Assembly: GCA_948474755.1 (NCBI GenBank)
Contig: CAOLHI010003147.1
Coordinates: 62,001-126,000, forward strand
From: Ctenosaura bakeri
Lineage: Eukaryota; Chordata; Lepidosauria; Squamata; Iguanidae
DNA: 64,000 bases
Direction: 5' to 3'
This document shows, one piece after another, positions 63,976 to 64,000 of the stretch. Positions within the stretch are counted from its first letter, which is position 1, and each line of letters begins with the position of its first letter. Position numbers and translations under genes: made by a program. Below the pieces are notes generated by a model, which did not search any database, had not been told where the DNA came from, and saw nothing but the letters and a program-made list of their open reading frames with translations.

Positions 63976-64000
63976 ACTCTTTTCTATTCATATGTTTAAA

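Noticed and set aside
1..64000. CRISPR array, bacterial operon or riboswitch
   Set aside because: No regularly spaced short repeats and no ribosome-binding sites. Introns and LINE/SINE content show animal nuclear DNA.

Overview
The window is vertebrate nuclear DNA, most likely from a squamate reptile (lizard). The evidence is spliced genes with GT/AG introns, the ATAD2–ZHX1 gene pair, and a repeat mix of DIRS-type tyrosine-recombinase retrotransposons, CR1 and RTE/BovB LINEs, tRNA-derived SINEs with an RTE-like tail, and hAT, Tigger-like and fold-back MITEs. The species call is an inference from the repeats.

Host genes, both on the + strand. (1) The last twelve exons of ATAD2 run from 2556 to 25569: the end of the degenerate second AAA module, the bromodomain, an acidic/basic linker and a conserved C-terminal helical region. 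All splice phases join cleanly. The upstream exons lie before the window. (2) ZHX1 has a GC-rich, CCAAT-containing candidate promoter and a non-coding first exon at about 29.8–30.57 kb, and one coding exon at 53380–55977 (865 aa, two C2H2 fingers, five homeodomains). The same order and orientation is the known vertebrate arrangement.

Mobile DNA. Three DIRS-superfamily elements lie in + orientation. Copy 1 (3211–9285) is the best preserved. Copy 2 (11561–17625) has the full layout but many stops and frameshifts. Copy 3 (44435–49904) has lost about 0.65 kb of its recombinase gene. Each has inverted terminal repeats, an internal complementary region matching the two outer termini, a gag-like ORF with three CxxC pairs and an arginine/serine-rich domain, RT–RNase H with a downstream methyltransferase-position domain, and a tyrosine recombinase. 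Copies 1 and 2 lie in consecutive ATAD2 introns, on either side of the exon at 10179–10364. Copy 3 lies in ZHX1 intron 1.

Other repeats include a nearly full-length, frameshifted CR1 on the minus strand (40167–43850) whose ORF1 has an SGNH-esterase fold signature. There is also a 753-bp hAT element (62029–62781) with an 8-bp target duplication and a GC-rich interior unlike its termini. The rest are a Tigger-like element, fold-back MITEs (one beside the ZHX1 promoter), two copies of an hAT-like MITE nested in other repeats, and many SINE and LINE fragments.

The most interesting material is the DIRS group. RT lies +1 to gag with a 212-nt overlap and no usable ATG. The recombinase N-terminus is overprinted on the preceding ORF. 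All three copies end in TTCTT on both sides. The gag resembles an SR splicing protein in part of its length.
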